This document shows, one piece after another, positions 19,244 through 28,405 of a stretch of DNA of 64,000 nt. This DNA comes from Acidobacteriota bacterium. GTDB taxonomy: Bacteria > Acidobacteriota > Vicinamibacteria > Vicinamibacterales > Vicinamibacteraceae. The stretch covers positions 1 through 64,000 of the forward strand of contig JADLFL010000030.1 in assembly GCA_020845575.1 (NCBI GenBank), read 5' to 3'. Within the stretch, counting starts at the first letter, position 1, and every line of letters begins with the position of its first letter. The translations under genes were made by a program, and so were the position numbers. The notes under the pieces were generated by a model. It had not been told where the DNA came from, did not search any database, and saw only the letters and a program-made list of their open reading frames with translations.

Positions 19244-21019
19244 ATGGAACACACGCGGGTGGCGGGAGCGGTGTCGGCGGTCCTCGTGCGTGCGGGGCTC
19301 GCTGTCGGCCTGGCGTCGATGGTGGGGCTGGCCGCGGCGTGCGCCAGGCAGGAGCCGGAGCCGACGTGGACACTCACGCAGGCTGTCGCACGTACCGCCC
19401 CGGCCACCGGTGGGATGGTCACGACGACCGATCCTGTGGCGACCGATGTCGGGATGGCGGTCCTCGCGCGCGGCGGCAATGCCATCGACGCCGCCGTGGC
19501 CACGCACTTCGCGCTGGCTGTCGTCAATCCCGAAGCGGGCAACATTGGCGGCGGCGGATTCCTCGTCGCGCGCATGACCGCCGGCGAGACGGTGGCGCTC
19601 GACTTCCGCGAGACGGCACCTGCCGCTGCGAGTCGCGACATGTTCCTCGGCCCTGATGGTCAGGCCACAGATGCCTCCGTCGTCGGCCACCTCGCCGCCG
19701 GCGTGCCGGGCTCGGTCGCCGGCATGTGGGAGGCCCATCGTCGATTCGGGTCGCTGCCGTGGGCCGATCTCGTCGCGCCCGCCATCGAGTTGGCCGATGG
19801 CCTCGTGGTCCACGACAGACTGGGGACGTCTCTGGCGTCGGCGACGCAGCGGCTCTCGCGGTACGCATCGACGGCGGCCGTCTTCCTGCCCGGCGGAGCG
19901 GCGCCCGCCGTGGGGGAGCGGTTCGCCCAGGCCGCTCTCGCGGCGACGCTGCGCCGCGTCGCTGCCGACGGCCGCGACGGCTTCTATCGCGGCCGGACCG
20001 CGGAACTCGTCGATGCGGAGATGCGTCGCGGAGGCGGCGTGATGACGGCCGCCGATCTGGCCGCGTATGAAGCCAAATGGCGCGATCCGCTCCGGTTCGA
20101 GTATCGCGGGCATGCGATTGTGTCGATGCCGCCACCGTCCTCGGGCGGCGTGACGCTGGCCGAGATCCTGAACGTGCTCGAAGGCTACGACCTGCGGGCG
20201 TCTGGCTTCCTCTCCGCCGACCACGTGCACGTGTATGCCGAAGCCGCCAAGCGCGCGTTCGCCGACAGGAACACGTATCTCGGCGATCCCGATTTCGTGT
20301 CGCAGCCGATCGAGCGCATGGCCTCGGATGCGTACGCGGTCGAGCGCCGCACGACGATCGACATGGCCCACGCCACGCCCTCCACGGCTGTGGAGCCGGG
20401 ACTCGGAGTTCCGGGGGGCGGTGCCGGTGCCGTCGCCGAAGGCGCGCACACCACGCACTATTCGATCGTGGATGGCGCGGGCAATGCCGTCGCGGTGACG
20501 ACGACGATCAATTCGTTGTATGGGAATCTGGTCACGGTGACGGGAGCGGGGTTCCTGCTCAACAACGAGATGGACGACTTTGCCGCCAAGCCGGGATCGC
20601 CAAACCAGTTCGGGTTGGTGCAGGGCGAGGCCAACGCGGTCCAGCCCGGCAAGCGCATGCTCTCGGCGATGGCGCCCACGATCGTGCTGCGTCCGGACGG
20701 GCGGCTGTGGCTCGTGACAGGGTCGCCCGGTGGGCCGACGATCATTTCCACCGTCGCGCAGACGGTGTCGCAGGTCATCGATTTCGACATGGATCTCGTC
20801 CAGGCCACGTCGTCGCCGCGCCTGCACCATCAGCACCTGCCCGACCGCCTGATGTTCGAGAAGGGCGGGCTGCCGGCAGACCGCGTCGAGGCCCTGCGCG
20901 CGAGAGGGCAGGTGGTCGAGGAACGCGGCGGCTACCAGGGCGACACCCAGTCGATCCTGATCGCCGAGGACGGCACCCGCATCGGCGTCGGCGACCCCCG
21001 CCGCACCAGCTACCGCTAG
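19244..21019 (+). CDS. ggt: Gamma-glutamyltranspeptidase
   Basis: Exported N-terminal-nucleophile hydrolase that cleaves gamma-glutamyl bonds such as in glutathione. The 591-residue precursor has an N-terminal membrane segment ending LAAACARQ (a possible but imperfect lipobox). It shows NAIDAAVATHFALAVVNPEAGNIGGGGF and the autoprocessing site HTTHYSIVD, whose first Thr (residue 403) would be the nucleophile and new N-terminus of the small subunit. Downstream GTGSPGG-type residues appear as LVTGSPGGPTI, together with NNEMDDF. The cleavage site and catalytic residues look intact. It could feed glutamate or 5-oxoproline metabolism (compare pxpBC at 36073). Confidence 0.95.
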   Translation: MEHTRVAGAVSAVLVRAGLAVGLASMVGLAAACARQEPEPTWTLTQAVARTAPATGGMVTTTDPVATDVGMAVLARGGNAIDAAVATHFALAVVNPEAGNIGGGGFLVARMTAGETVALDFRETAPAAASRDMFLGPDGQATDASVVGHLAAGVPGSVAGMWEAHRRFGSLPWADLVAPAIELADGLVVHDRLGTSLASATQRLSRYASTAAVFLPGGAAPAVGERFAQAALAATLRRVAADGRDGFYRGRTAELVDAEMRRGGGVMTAADLAAYEAKWRDPLRFEYRGHAIVSMPPPSSGGVTLAEILNVLEGYDLRASGFLSADHVHVYAEAAKRAFADRNTYLGDPDFVSQPIERMASDAYAVERRTTIDMAHATPSTAVEPGLGVPGGGAGAVAEGAHTTHYSIVDGAGNAVAVTTTINSLYGNLVTVTGAGFLLNNEMDDFAAKPGSPNQFGLVQGEANAVQPGKRMLSAMAPTIVLRPDGRLWLVTGSPGGPTIISTVAQTVSQVIDFDMDLVQATSSPRLHHQHLPDRLMFEKGGLPADRVEALRARGQVVEERGGYQGDTQSILIAEDGTRIGVGDPRRTSYR

Positions 21020-21068
21020 CGAATGCCGAATGCCGCGATGCCGAATGCTGCATGACGGCAACAGGTAG
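21020..21068. repeat. Short tandem repeat element ending GGCAACAGG
   Basis: Two 7-base units GAATGCC from 21021, then a degenerate third and fourth copy, then GGCAACAGG (21057-21065). A sister element with three ATGACGA units and the same GGCAACAGG tail is at 51614-51645. The remainder of the 21020-21180 gap holds the ffh -10 box (TACACT, 21129-21134) and a duplicated TTGCCGG(T/C) motif. Confidence 0.6.
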
Positions 21069-21128
21069 CCGCTGTTCCGGTCCATCCGGAGACCCGGTTG
21101 CCGGTTCCCGTTGCCGGCCTTTCCCTGT

Positions 21129-21134
21129 TACACT
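21129..21134 (+). promoter_or_regulatory. -10 box of the ffh-rpsP-trmD-rplS operon
   Basis: TACACT at 21129-21134, about 46 bases before the ffh ATG. TTGCCG hexamers occur at 21098 and 21111, but neither has ideal spacing, so the -35 is uncertain. Confidence 0.45.
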
Positions 21135-21180
21135 CTCTGTTTGCCACGGGGCCGCAGGGCGGTCCGGGTGGACGTGTGTG

Positions 21181-22557
21181 ATGTTCGACTCGCTCAGCAA
21201 CAGGCTCCAGGACGTCTTCGCCAACCTCGGGAGAGAGGTGCGCCTGACGCCGGAGACCGTGGAAGTCGCCCTGCGGGAAATCCGCATGGCGCTGCTCGAG
21301 GCGGACGTCAACTTCAAGGTCGTCAAGGCGTTCGTCGACAAGGTGCGGGATCGCGCGGTCGGCGAGGAGGTGCTCAAGAGCCTCAGCGCCGGTCAGCAGG
21401 TCGTGCGCATCGTGCGCGACGAGATGCTGGCGTTGTTCGGCGACACGCAGGGTGGGCTGCCGCCGGCAAGCGCAACCCCGCGCGTGATTCTCATGCTCGG
21501 CCTCCAGGGCTCGGGCAAGACGACCACGACGGGCAAGCTCGCGAAGTGGCTCGTCAGGCAGGGGAAGCATCCGATCGTCGTGTCCACCGACGTGCGTCGG
21601 CCGGCGGCGATCGAGCAGTTGAACCTGGTCGCGAAGCAGGCGGGAGTGCGCGCGCACGACCCGGCCGGCAATCTCGACCCGGTCTCGCGCGCATCGGGCG
21701 CGCTGCAGGAAGCCCGCACTCTCGGTTTCGACACGGTCATCGTCGACACCGCGGGCCGACTCCACATCGACGATGAGTTGATGGGGGAGTTGGAGGCGAT
21801 CAAGGCGGCTGTCGGACCGACAGATCAGCTGTACGTCGCCGACGCGATGACGGGGCAGGACGCGATCAAGAGCGCGGGCGAGTTCAACCGCCGCGTCGGG
21901 GTCACGGGCGTCGTGCTCTCGAAGATGGACGGCGATGCGCGCGGCGGTGCCGCGCTGTCGGTCGTCTCCGTCGTCGGCGTGCCGATCGCGTTCACGGGCA
22001 GCGGCGAGCGTCTCGACGACCTCGAGCCGTTCCACCCCGATCGCGTCGTGTCGCGCGTGCTGGGCATGGGCGACGTGCTGTCGCTCATCGAGAAGGCCGA
22101 ATCCGTCGTCACGCACGAGGATGCGGCCAGGCTCGAACAGAAACTCCTCGAGAACGACTTCACCCTCGAGGACTTCCGCGAGCAGCTCCAGACCATCAAG
22201 AAGATGGGGCCGCTCGAGAACCTGCTCGGCATGCTGCCGGGCATGGGGCAGGTGAAGCAGCAGTTGCAGGGGAAGGTCGATCAGGGGCAGATGGCGCGCG
22301 TCGAGGCCATCATCCTGTCGATGACTCCCCGGGAACGCCGGAACCATCAGCTCCTCAACGGGAGCCGCCGCCGGCGCATCGCGCGCGGCAGCGGCACGTC
22401 GGTGGAAGAGGTCAATCGTCTCGTCAAGCAGTTCCTCGACAAGAAGAAGATGATGAAGATGATGGGCGGGCTGGCGGGCGGCAAGGGCGGCGGGAAGCTG
22501 CGCAGGCAGTTCGGCATGATGAAGGCCGCCGTGCAGGCGCAGCGGTCGCTGCGGTAG
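21181..22557 (+). CDS. ffh: Signal recognition particle protein Ffh
   Basis: SRP54 GTPase that binds signal sequences and 4.5S RNA. A 458-residue protein with N domain (MFDSLSNRLQDVFANL), G domain (GLQGSGKTTTTGKLA, DVRRPAAIEQL, DTAGRLH, SKMDGDARGG, GSGERLDDLEPF) and a methionine-rich M domain near 330-458 with LLGMLPGMG and the RNA-binding GSRRRRIARGSGTS. The frame is open far upstream, but MFDSLSNR is the family start. Heads the ffh-rpsP-khpA-rimM-trmD-rplS-rnhB operon, a standard bacterial order. Confidence 0.98.
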   Translation: MFDSLSNRLQDVFANLGREVRLTPETVEVALREIRMALLEADVNFKVVKAFVDKVRDRAVGEEVLKSLSAGQQVVRIVRDEMLALFGDTQGGLPPASATPRVILMLGLQGSGKTTTTGKLAKWLVRQGKHPIVVSTDVRRPAAIEQLNLVAKQAGVRAHDPAGNLDPVSRASGALQEARTLGFDTVIVDTAGRLHIDDELMGELEAIKAAVGPTDQLYVADAMTGQDAIKSAGEFNRRVGVTGVVLSKMDGDARGGAALSVVSVVGVPIAFTGSGERLDDLEPFHPDRVVSRVLGMGDVLSLIEKAESVVTHEDAARLEQKLLENDFTLEDFREQLQTIKKMGPLENLLGMLPGMGQVKQQLQGKVDQGQMARVEAIILSMTPRERRNHQLLNGSRRRRIARGSGTSVEEVNRLVKQFLDKKKMMKMMGGLAGGKGGGKLRRQFGMMKAAVQAQRSLR

Positions 22558-22577
22558 GAGAGGTCAAGAGAGAGCAG

Positions 22578-22850
22578 ATGCTTACCATTCGGTTGCGCCG
22601 TCAGGGCGCCAAGAAGTCACCGTTCTATCGCATCGTGGTCATCGACTCGGCCAACGCCCGCGAGGGCGCGTTTGTCGAGATCCTCGGCTACTACAACCCG
22701 CGCCAGACGCCGGAGACGCTCGTGGTCGATCGCGATCGACTGCAGCACTGGCTGAGCGTGGGCGCACGGCCGTCGGACTCGGTGCGTACGCTCGTCAAGC
22801 GTGCGCCTGTGGCGGCTCCCGAGGCCGCAGCGCCTGCGGCGACGGCCTAG
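22578..22850 (+). CDS. rpsP: Small ribosomal subunit protein S16
   Basis: A 90-residue S16: MLTIRLRRQGAKKSPFYRIVVID at the N-terminus and GYYNPRQTPET in the middle, with a short alanine-rich tail. It lies 20 bases after ffh, preceded by a purine-rich RBS (GAGAGAG), and its stop abuts the khpA ATG. Confidence 0.98.
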   Translation: MLTIRLRRQGAKKSPFYRIVVIDSANAREGAFVEILGYYNPRQTPETLVVDRDRLQHWLSVGARPSDSVRTLVKRAPVAAPEAAAPAATA

Positions 22851-23099
22851 ATGGGCAGCGCGCGCCAACTCGTGGAGGTCGTGGCCCGGGCGCTGGCCGA
22901 CGACCCCTCGCAGGTGACCGTCACGGAGGCCGAGCATCGTGGCGTGGCCGTCCTGGACGTCTACATGGCGCCCGGCGAACTCGGACGGTTGATCGGAAGG
23001 CAGGGCCGCACGGCGCAGGCGATTCGCACGCTGGCGCAGGTGACAGCCGGCGATCGCAAGGTGCAGGTCGAGTTCCGCGACGGCGCGCCCCGGCGCTGA
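22851..23099 (+). CDS. khpA: KH-domain RNA-binding protein KhpA
   Basis: An 82-residue single KH domain (YlqC/KhpA) with the RNA-binding GxxG loop in LIGRQGRTAQAIRTL. Position between rpsP and rimM is the classic place for khpA. In other bacteria it pairs with KhpB and affects ribosome biogenesis, small RNAs or cell elongation. The ATG directly follows the rpsP TAG with no gap, so translation is coupled. Confidence 0.93.
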   Translation: MGSARQLVEVVARALADDPSQVTVTEAEHRGVAVLDVYMAPGELGRLIGRQGRTAQAIRTLAQVTAGDRKVQVEFRDGAPRR

Positions 23100-23104
23100 C
23101 AGCC

Positions 23105-23734
23105 GTGGATCGCTGGGACGACATGGTGTTGGTCGGCCGGTTCGGCCGTCCGCACGGGTTGAAGGGCGAGGTGCTGATCCTGCCCGAGACCGACTTCCCG
23201 GAGTTGCGCTTCGCCGTAGGGGCGACCGTGTATGCCCTGCGTGGCGGCACGGTCGTGGCGCTCGAGATCGATCGGTCGCGCATGCACGCCGGACGGCCGC
23301 TGGTCGGCTTTGCCGGGCTCGACGCGATCGAGGACATCGACGCGCTCGGGCGCGGCGACCTGAAGATTCCCGAGGCGGCGCTCGCGCCGCTGCCCGAGGG
23401 CGAGTACTACTGGTACCAGTACGTCGGGGCACCCGTGCAGACGGAAGCCGGCGACGCGATCGGCACCGTGGTGCGCGTCGAGCCGACGGGCGGATCGGGC
23501 GTGCTGATCGTGGCGCGCGGGCAGGAGGAAGTGCAGGTCCCGCTGTCGCCGGCGTTGTGCCCGGTGCTGCGGCCGGACCTGATCGTGGTACGGCCGCCGG
23601 ACGGGCTGCTGGACCTGAATACCCCGGGGCCGGAGCGTCGTGCGCATCGACATCGTGACCATCTTCCCCGCCATGGTGCGGGCCGGCGTGCAGGACGGGG
23701 TCCTCGGCCGGGCGGTGGCCAGCGGCCTGATTGA
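23105..23734 (+). CDS. rimM: Ribosome maturation factor RimM with unusual C-terminal overlap
   Basis: Assists assembly of the 30S head. The first 175 residues are a complete RimM: DDMVLVGRFGRPHGLKGEV at the start, ALAPLPEGEYYWYQ marking the PRC-barrel, and PPDGLLDLN where family members normally stop. The frame has no stop there and runs another roughly 35 residues (Arg/Gly/His-rich, low in family character) to 23734, so the gene overlaps trmD by 95 bases. The tail is just trmD's 5' sequence read in another frame. GTG 23105. A lost stop codon or a nearby sequencing frameshift are both possible. Confidence 0.88.
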   Translation: MDRWDDMVLVGRFGRPHGLKGEVLILPETDFPELRFAVGATVYALRGGTVVALEIDRSRMHAGRPLVGFAGLDAIEDIDALGRGDLKIPEAALAPLPEGEYYWYQYVGAPVQTEAGDAIGTVVRVEPTGGSGVLIVARGQEEVQVPLSPALCPVLRPDLIVVRPPDGLLDLNTPGPERRAHRHRDHLPRHGAGRRAGRGPRPGGGQRPD

Positions 23735-24392
23735 CCTGCGGGCGTACGACCTGCGGGACTTCACGTCGGACCGCCACAAGGTGGTCGACGACACGCCGTT
23801 CGGCGGCGGACCGGGGATGGTGCTGAAGGCGGAACCGTTCTTCCGCGCGGTGGAGCACCTGCGGGAGACGCGGGGCACGCCCGATGCGGTGCTGCTGCCG
23901 TCGCCACAGGGGCGGCGCTTCACGCAGGTGGTGGCCGAGGAGTACAGCCGCCGGAATCACCTGGTGATTCTGTGCGGACGGTACGAAGGCGTGGACGAGC
24001 GGGTGAGTGCGGCGCTGGTCACCGAGGAGGTCTCCATCGGCGACTTCGTCCTCTCGGGTGGAGAGTTGCCGGCACTGGTGCTGGTGGACGCGGTGGCGCG
24101 GTTGGTGCCCGGCGTTGTGGGAGACGCGGAGTCGGTGGTGGCCGATTCCTTCACGCGCGGGTTGCTGGATCACCCGCACTACACGCGGCCGGCGAGTTTT
24201 CACGGCCTCGACGTACCCGAGGTGCTGCTGTCGGGGCACCACGGCGAGATTGCACGCTGGCGACGCCAGCAGGCCCTGCGGCGCACGTACGACCGGCGCC
24301 CGGACCTGTTGCGCGACGAGGCGCTGACCGACCAAGAGCGAACATGGCTGGCCGCATGGATGGCCAGCGAGAAGAACGGAGCAGAGTCATGA
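23640..24392 (+). CDS. trmD: tRNA (guanine-N1)-methyltransferase TrmD
   Basis: Methylates G37 of tRNAs reading CNN codons, preventing frameshifts. A 250-residue SPOUT enzyme: [43 protein letters not shown] and the knot segment [15 protein letters not shown]. Starts at GTG 23640 inside the 3' end of rimM; the ATGA overlap at its end couples it to rplS. All catalytic-region residues look present. Confidence 0.97.
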   Translation: MRIDIVTIFPAMVRAGVQDGVLGRAVASGLIDLRAYDLRDFTSDRHKVVDDTPFGGGPGMVLKAEPFFRAVEHLRETRGTPDAVLLPSPQGRRFTQVVAEEYSRRNHLVILCGRYEGVDERVSAALVTEEVSIGDFVLSGGELPALVLVDAVARLVPGVVGDAESVVADSFTRGLLDHPHYTRPASFHGLDVPEVLLSGHHGEIARWRRQQALRRTYDRRPDLLRDEALTDQERTWLAAWMASEKNGAES

Positions 24393-24748
24393 CCCCGATT
24401 GAAGCCATCGAATCCGCGCAGCTCACCCAGCGGCCGGCCGTCAAGTCCGGTGATACCGTCCGCGTGCACGTCAAGGTGCGCGAGGGTGACAAGGAGCGCA
24501 TCCAGGTGTTCGAAGGGCTCATCATCGGCATGCACCGCGGCAGCACGCGGGCGTCGATCACGGTGCGCAAGGTGTCGTTCGGCCAGGGCGTCGAGCGCAT
24601 CTTCCCACTGCACTCGCCGGTGATCGACAAGATCGAGGTCGTGCGCACCGCGAAGGTCCGCCGCGCCAAGCTGTACTTCCTGCGCGCCCTGCGCGGCAAG
24701 GCGGCCCGCATGAAGGACGCGACGCGCAAGACCGCTCCCCAGGCGTGA
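24389..24748 (+). CDS. rplS: Large ribosomal subunit protein L19
   Basis: A 119-residue L19 with [54 protein letters not shown] and the [15 protein letters not shown] tail. Starts in a 4-base overlap with trmD and ends overlapping the first base of rnhB's ATG. Normal length and content. Confidence 0.98.
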   Translation: MTPIEAIESAQLTQRPAVKSGDTVRVHVKVREGDKERIQVFEGLIIGMHRGSTRASITVRKVSFGQGVERIFPLHSPVIDKIEVVRTAKVRRAKLYFLRALRGKAARMKDATRKTAPQA

Positions 24749-25425
24749 TGGCGGCCGGGCCCTCAGCCCGCCGCAACATCGAGAACGCGCGGCGCCGTGC
24801 GGGCTACCGCGCCGTGGCCGGCGTGGACGAGGTGGGCCGCGGCTGTCTGGCCGGGCCCGTCACGGCCGCTGCCGTCGTGCTGGATCCCGCCAGGCCCATC
24901 GCTGGCCTGCGGGATTCCAAGCTCCTCTCCGCCGACGCGCGCGACCGCCTGTACGACCGGATCCTCCGGTGCGCGCTCGCCTGGCGTGTCGCATCCAGGC
25001 CTGTCGCCGACATCGATCGCCTCAACATCCACAAGGCTTCTCTGGCCGCCATGCGGGACGCAGTGTTGGGATTGACCCCTGCGGCCGATTACGTGCTCGC
25101 GGACGGCTTTGCCATCCCCGACCTCCCGGTTCCCCACGAGTGCCTCGTGAAGGGCGACCGCCGGTGCGCCTGCATCGCGGCCGCCTCGATCGTCGCCAAG
25201 GTCACCCGGGATCGTCTGATGATGGCGCTCGATGAGGAAGATCCCCGGTACGGCTACGCCCGACACAAGGGTTATGCCACCGAGGAGCATCTGGCGGCCA
25301 TCCGGCAACACGGGTTGAGCGATGCGCACAGGCGGTCGTTTCGCCAGCCCACCTTGTTGGACTTGTTGAACGACGCACGACCGGCTTCCGATGAGCAACC
25401 GCGAGGAATTGACCACCCTGGCTGA
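24748..25425 (+). CDS. rnhB: Ribonuclease HII
   Basis: Removes RNA primers and single ribonucleotides from DNA. A 225-residue protein with the active-site blocks AGVDEVGRGCLAGPV (Asp and Glu), LRDSKLL, and KGDRRCACIAAASIVAKVTRDR (the third and fourth acidic residues), then YGYARHKGYAT. ATG 24748 shares its A with the rplS stop; a GTG three bases earlier is an alternative. The last 35 bases overlap the next gene. Confidence 0.96.
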   Translation: MAAGPSARRNIENARRRAGYRAVAGVDEVGRGCLAGPVTAAAVVLDPARPIAGLRDSKLLSADARDRLYDRILRCALAWRVASRPVADIDRLNIHKASLAAMRDAVLGLTPAADYVLADGFAIPDLPVPHECLVKGDRRCACIAAASIVAKVTRDRLMMALDEEDPRYGYARHKGYATEEHLAAIRQHGLSDAHRRSFRQPTLLDLLNDARPASDEQPRGIDHPG

Positions 25426-28123
25426 CAAGGCACTCCGCCAGGGGCGCGTGGACGAGGCCATCGGGCACTACCAGGTGCTGGCGCAGATGACGCCCGTCGA
25501 CTGGGGCGTGGTCAAGCAACTCGCGGATCTGCTCGAGCGCGCCGGCCAGCGTGAAGCCGCCGCCGGTCAGTTCGCCCGTTGGGCCGACTACCTCTTCGAA
25601 GAAGGCTTCCACTCGAAAGCCGCCGCGCTCTACAAGAAGGTCCTCAAACTCGATACGTCCGACGAGCACGCCCTGTGGCAACTCGCCGAGGTCTCCGTCG
25701 CTCTCAAGCTCAGGGCCGATGCCCGCGTGGCGTACCAGCGCGTGGCGGACATGCGCACGCGCCGCGGCGACGCGTCCGGTGCGAGCCTTGCGCGTGAGCG
25801 CCTCGCCACGCTGGAAGGTGCCCCGACCACCGCGCCCTCCACGGGGTCGCCACGGATGTTCCCGCTGCCCGAACCCGCGCCGCGCGTTGACGACGCGATA
25901 TCCGAACCACCCCCGACTCGTGACCCCGCCCCCGACATCATGGGGGCGGTTGGTGAATCCGTGCCGGACGACGTGCCGGCGGCCGGTGGACCTGCCGCGG
26001 CCCACGCATGGTCGGCCGGCGGTTCTGCGCCGGACGAGGTCGGGGCGGCGCCAGCGGCCGCTCGTGACGCTGACGCTCCCGAAACACCGTCCCAACGGCT
26101 GGCGCGGCTCCGCGCCGACGCGGCCGCCGCCGACGCGGCGGACGACGTCGATGCCTGGCGCCGATGGCAGGCCGTGCTCGACGCCGATCCAACCGACGAT
26201 GGCGTCAGACTGCGCCTGGCGCAGGCCGCCTGCGATCGCGGCGATCTCGAATCGGCGGCGCGGCTTGCCGCGCTACTCGACGCGTCGACGATTCCCGTGC
26301 TCGCCGTGCTGGTCGAGATCGCCTCGCGCCAGCACCGTCACGACACGATCGACAGGCTGGTGGCGGGCCGTCTCCACGCCGGCGCCTCGCCGGAGATGCT
26401 CGTCGCGCTCGTCGACCGCCTGGCGGCGCGCGACCCCGGAGCGGCGCGCGCGGCAGCGACATCCGCCGTCGCGGTGTGGTCAGGCGTGGGGAGGGCCACG
26501 CGCGCGATCGCGTTGCTCGCTCACGGGGCCGCGGGCGGCTGGCTGTCGGCGGCACAGCATCTCCGCTGGGTGGAGTTGTGCGTCGAGGGTGATCTGGCAT
26601 CGCTCGGCACCGCGCAGTGCGCGCTCGGCAGGGTCTACCTGACCGAAGGGCGGCTGGCCGAAGCACGGGCCATCGCCGAAGACGTTGTCCTGCGCGAGCC
26701 TGCGTCGGCCGTCGCGCGGGAGCTGTTCATCGACGTGCTGACCGCGCAGGGTTCCGACAGTCCCTGGCGGGCACTCGACGACCTTGTGGCACCGCCCGCC
26801 GTCGCGCGGCCTGTGCCGGAGCCCGTGGCGCCGCCGGAACCGTTGGCGGCGCCGGTCGAGGACGTCATCGTCCTCGCGGTCGATGCCCAACCGACGTACG
26901 CGGCACCGACGCCTGGACCGGCGCCTTCACCAGCACCTTCAGCAGCACCGGTATCGGGCTTCGTGTTCGACTGGGCCGACCTTCTGGGCCGTGATGTACC
27001 TGCGTCTCGCCACTCGCCGCTGCCCGGCGCGGCGGCGGCAGCCGAGGACGTCGGGCTCCTGTCGTGGCTCGGCGTGCAGGACGCGCCATCCCCGCACGGA
27101 AATGCGTTCGGCAGCGCTTACGAGATCGAGCCGCAAGCTCCTGCGGACGAGGTGGTCGAGGCCGTCGCCGAGGATGCCGCAGTCGCGCCCCCGGTCGAAG
27201 AGGACACCGAGGAGCCGGAGTTCCCCACCGTGGTCGAGGACCCTCGGAACGAGGTGGAGGAGATCGAGGAGGTCGAGGAGGCCGAGGCCGCGCCGTGGAT
27301 CGATGTCGTGCCGGCCGAGCCCACGGGCGATTCCGCGATGGCGGAGGTCGTGACCATCGACGAAGAGATCGACCTCACGGATCTGCTCGATCAGTTGAAG
27401 CAGTGGGATCCGGCGCTGCCAGAGCCGTTGCGCGCCGTGCGGGATGGCGCGCCGCAGCCCGGGATGTCCGAGCCTGTTCCCGAGCCGGAACCCGCGCTGG
27501 AGCTCGCGCCGGAACCGGTCCCGGCACAGGAATTCGCTCCCGAACGCGAGCCTGTGCTCGCCGACGAACCCGAGCCTGTCGTCGAGACGGCAGACACGGT
27601 CGAGATGCCCGGCCAATGGTCGGGCGACAACGAGCCGGGCATGGAGGAACTGCCTGTTGCACCCGTGACGCCGCCCGCCGACGAGGGACGGACGGAGCTC
27701 GATGCCGTTTTCGCCGACCTGCAGCAGCGGCATGGGGAAGACCGTACGGTGGCCGAACAGCAGCTCGCGGCGGGCCGGGTATTCCTGGCGGCAGGTCTGG
27801 CGTCGGAGGCGGCGCGTGCCTTCGAGCGCGCGTCGGCGGAGCCGCGCATGTGCTTCGAAGCGTCGCACGTGCTCGCGGAACTGCACCGCTCGCGCGGCCA
27901 GCTCGTCGAAGCCGTCGCGTGGTACGAACGGGCGACCGAGGCGCCGGTGCCCGATGCTGCGATGAAGCACTCGGTGCTGTACGATCTGGCGGAGTCGCTC
28001 GAGTCGCTCGGTGAGTCCGACCGTGCTCTGGGTGTGCTGCTGGATCTGCTGTCGCAGGTCGAGGACTATCGTGATGCGCGCGCACGGCTCGACAGGCTGC
28101 TGCGCGTCGATGCCGGAGGCTAG
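25391..28123 (+). CDS. Large TPR protein with long acidic, proline-rich linker
   Basis: A 910-residue cytoplasmic-looking protein with no signal peptide or membrane segment. The first 140 residues are tetratricopeptide-like (EAIGHYQVLAQ, KAAALYKKVLKLDTSDEHALWQLAEV). A second helical region covers about 235-450. From about 455 to 770 the chain is very rich in Pro, Glu, Ala and Val, with EPVPEP-type runs, and is probably disordered. The last 130 residues return to TPR-like helices (AARAFERASAEPRMCFEASHV). It starts 35 bases inside rnhB. It looks like a scaffold; partners are unknown. A smaller protein of similar layout is at 61109. Confidence 0.75.
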   Translation: MSNREELTTLADKALRQGRVDEAIGHYQVLAQMTPVDWGVVKQLADLLERAGQREAAAGQFARWADYLFEEGFHSKAAALYKKVLKLDTSDEHALWQLAEVSVALKLRADARVAYQRVADMRTRRGDASGASLARERLATLEGAPTTAPSTGSPRMFPLPEPAPRVDDAISEPPPTRDPAPDIMGAVGESVPDDVPAAGGPAAAHAWSAGGSAPDEVGAAPAAARDADAPETPSQRLARLRADAAAADAADDVDAWRRWQAVLDADPTDDGVRLRLAQAACDRGDLESAARLAALLDASTIPVLAVLVEIASRQHRHDTIDRLVAGRLHAGASPEMLVALVDRLAARDPGAARAAATSAVAVWSGVGRATRAIALLAHGAAGGWLSAAQHLRWVELCVEGDLASLGTAQCALGRVYLTEGRLAEARAIAEDVVLREPASAVARELFIDVLTAQGSDSPWRALDDLVAPPAVARPVPEPVAPPEPLAAPVEDVIVLAVDAQPTYAAPTPGPAPSPAPSAAPVSGFVFDWADLLGRDVPASRHSPLPGAAAAAEDVGLLSWLGVQDAPSPHGNAFGSAYEIEPQAPADEVVEAVAEDAAVAPPVEEDTEEPEFPTVVEDPRNEVEEIEEVEEAEAAPWIDVVPAEPTGDSAMAEVVTIDEEIDLTDLLDQLKQWDPALPEPLRAVRDGAPQPGMSEPVPEPEPALELAPEPVPAQEFAPEREPVLADEPEPVVETADTVEMPGQWSGDNEPGMEELPVAPVTPPADEGRTELDAVFADLQQRHGEDRTVAEQQLAAGRVFLAAGLASEAARAFERASAEPRMCFEASHVLAELHRSRGQLVEAVAWYERATEAPVPDAAMKHSVLYDLAESLESLGESDRALGVLLDLLSQVEDYRDARARLDRLLRVDAGG

Positions 28124-28143
28124 TCGTTTCCCTGTTCAGTCGC

Positions 28144-28383
28144 GTGCTGCTGTCGCTCTACCTCCTCGAGGCGGGGCTGCTGCTGATCCTGGCGCCGTGG
28201 ACGCAGTTCTGGGACCGCAACTACTTCTCGGCGCTGCTGCCGAGACTGGCGGCGTTCATGACGCATCCGTACGTGCGCGGGGCCGTCACGGGCGTCGGCA
28301 TCGTGAGCGTCGTTGCGGCGCTCGTCGAGATCGGGGTGATGCTCACGCGTCGCCGCGCCACGCCGCACGTGCCTGGCGCGTGA
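28144..28383 (+). CDS. Small two-helix membrane protein
   Basis: A 79-residue protein with two hydrophobic segments (LLSLYLLEAGLLLILAP and GAVTGVGIVSVVAALVEIGVML) separated by a WTQFWDRNYFSALLPRL loop. GTG 28144 is the first standard start, but the upstream codons (SLFSRV) look native, so the true start may be a non-standard codon a little earlier. It lies between the TPR gene and thiE on the same strand. Not recognised. Confidence 0.6.
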   Translation: MLLSLYLLEAGLLLILAPWTQFWDRNYFSALLPRLAAFMTHPYVRGAVTGVGIVSVVAALVEIGVMLTRRRATPHVPGA

Positions 28384-28405
28384 TCGGAGTCCGGAGCCGA
28401 ACGGG

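Noticed and set aside
17420-21085. A 1221-codon open frame on the minus strand across the rib genes and ggt
   Set aside because: It is the antisense shadow of four well-identified plus-strand genes in GC-rich DNA; it has no recognisable domain and is dominated by Arg/His/Gly.
25391-25425. The rnhB/TPR overlap of 35 bases as a frameshift artefact
   Set aside because: Both proteins have complete, sensible termini and the overlap is of a size commonly seen in compact operons.
26205-26666. Arg-rich minus-strand open frame inside the TPR gene as a separate basic protein
   Set aside because: Codon composition matches antisense of an Ala/Asp-rich gene; no ribosome site or domain.
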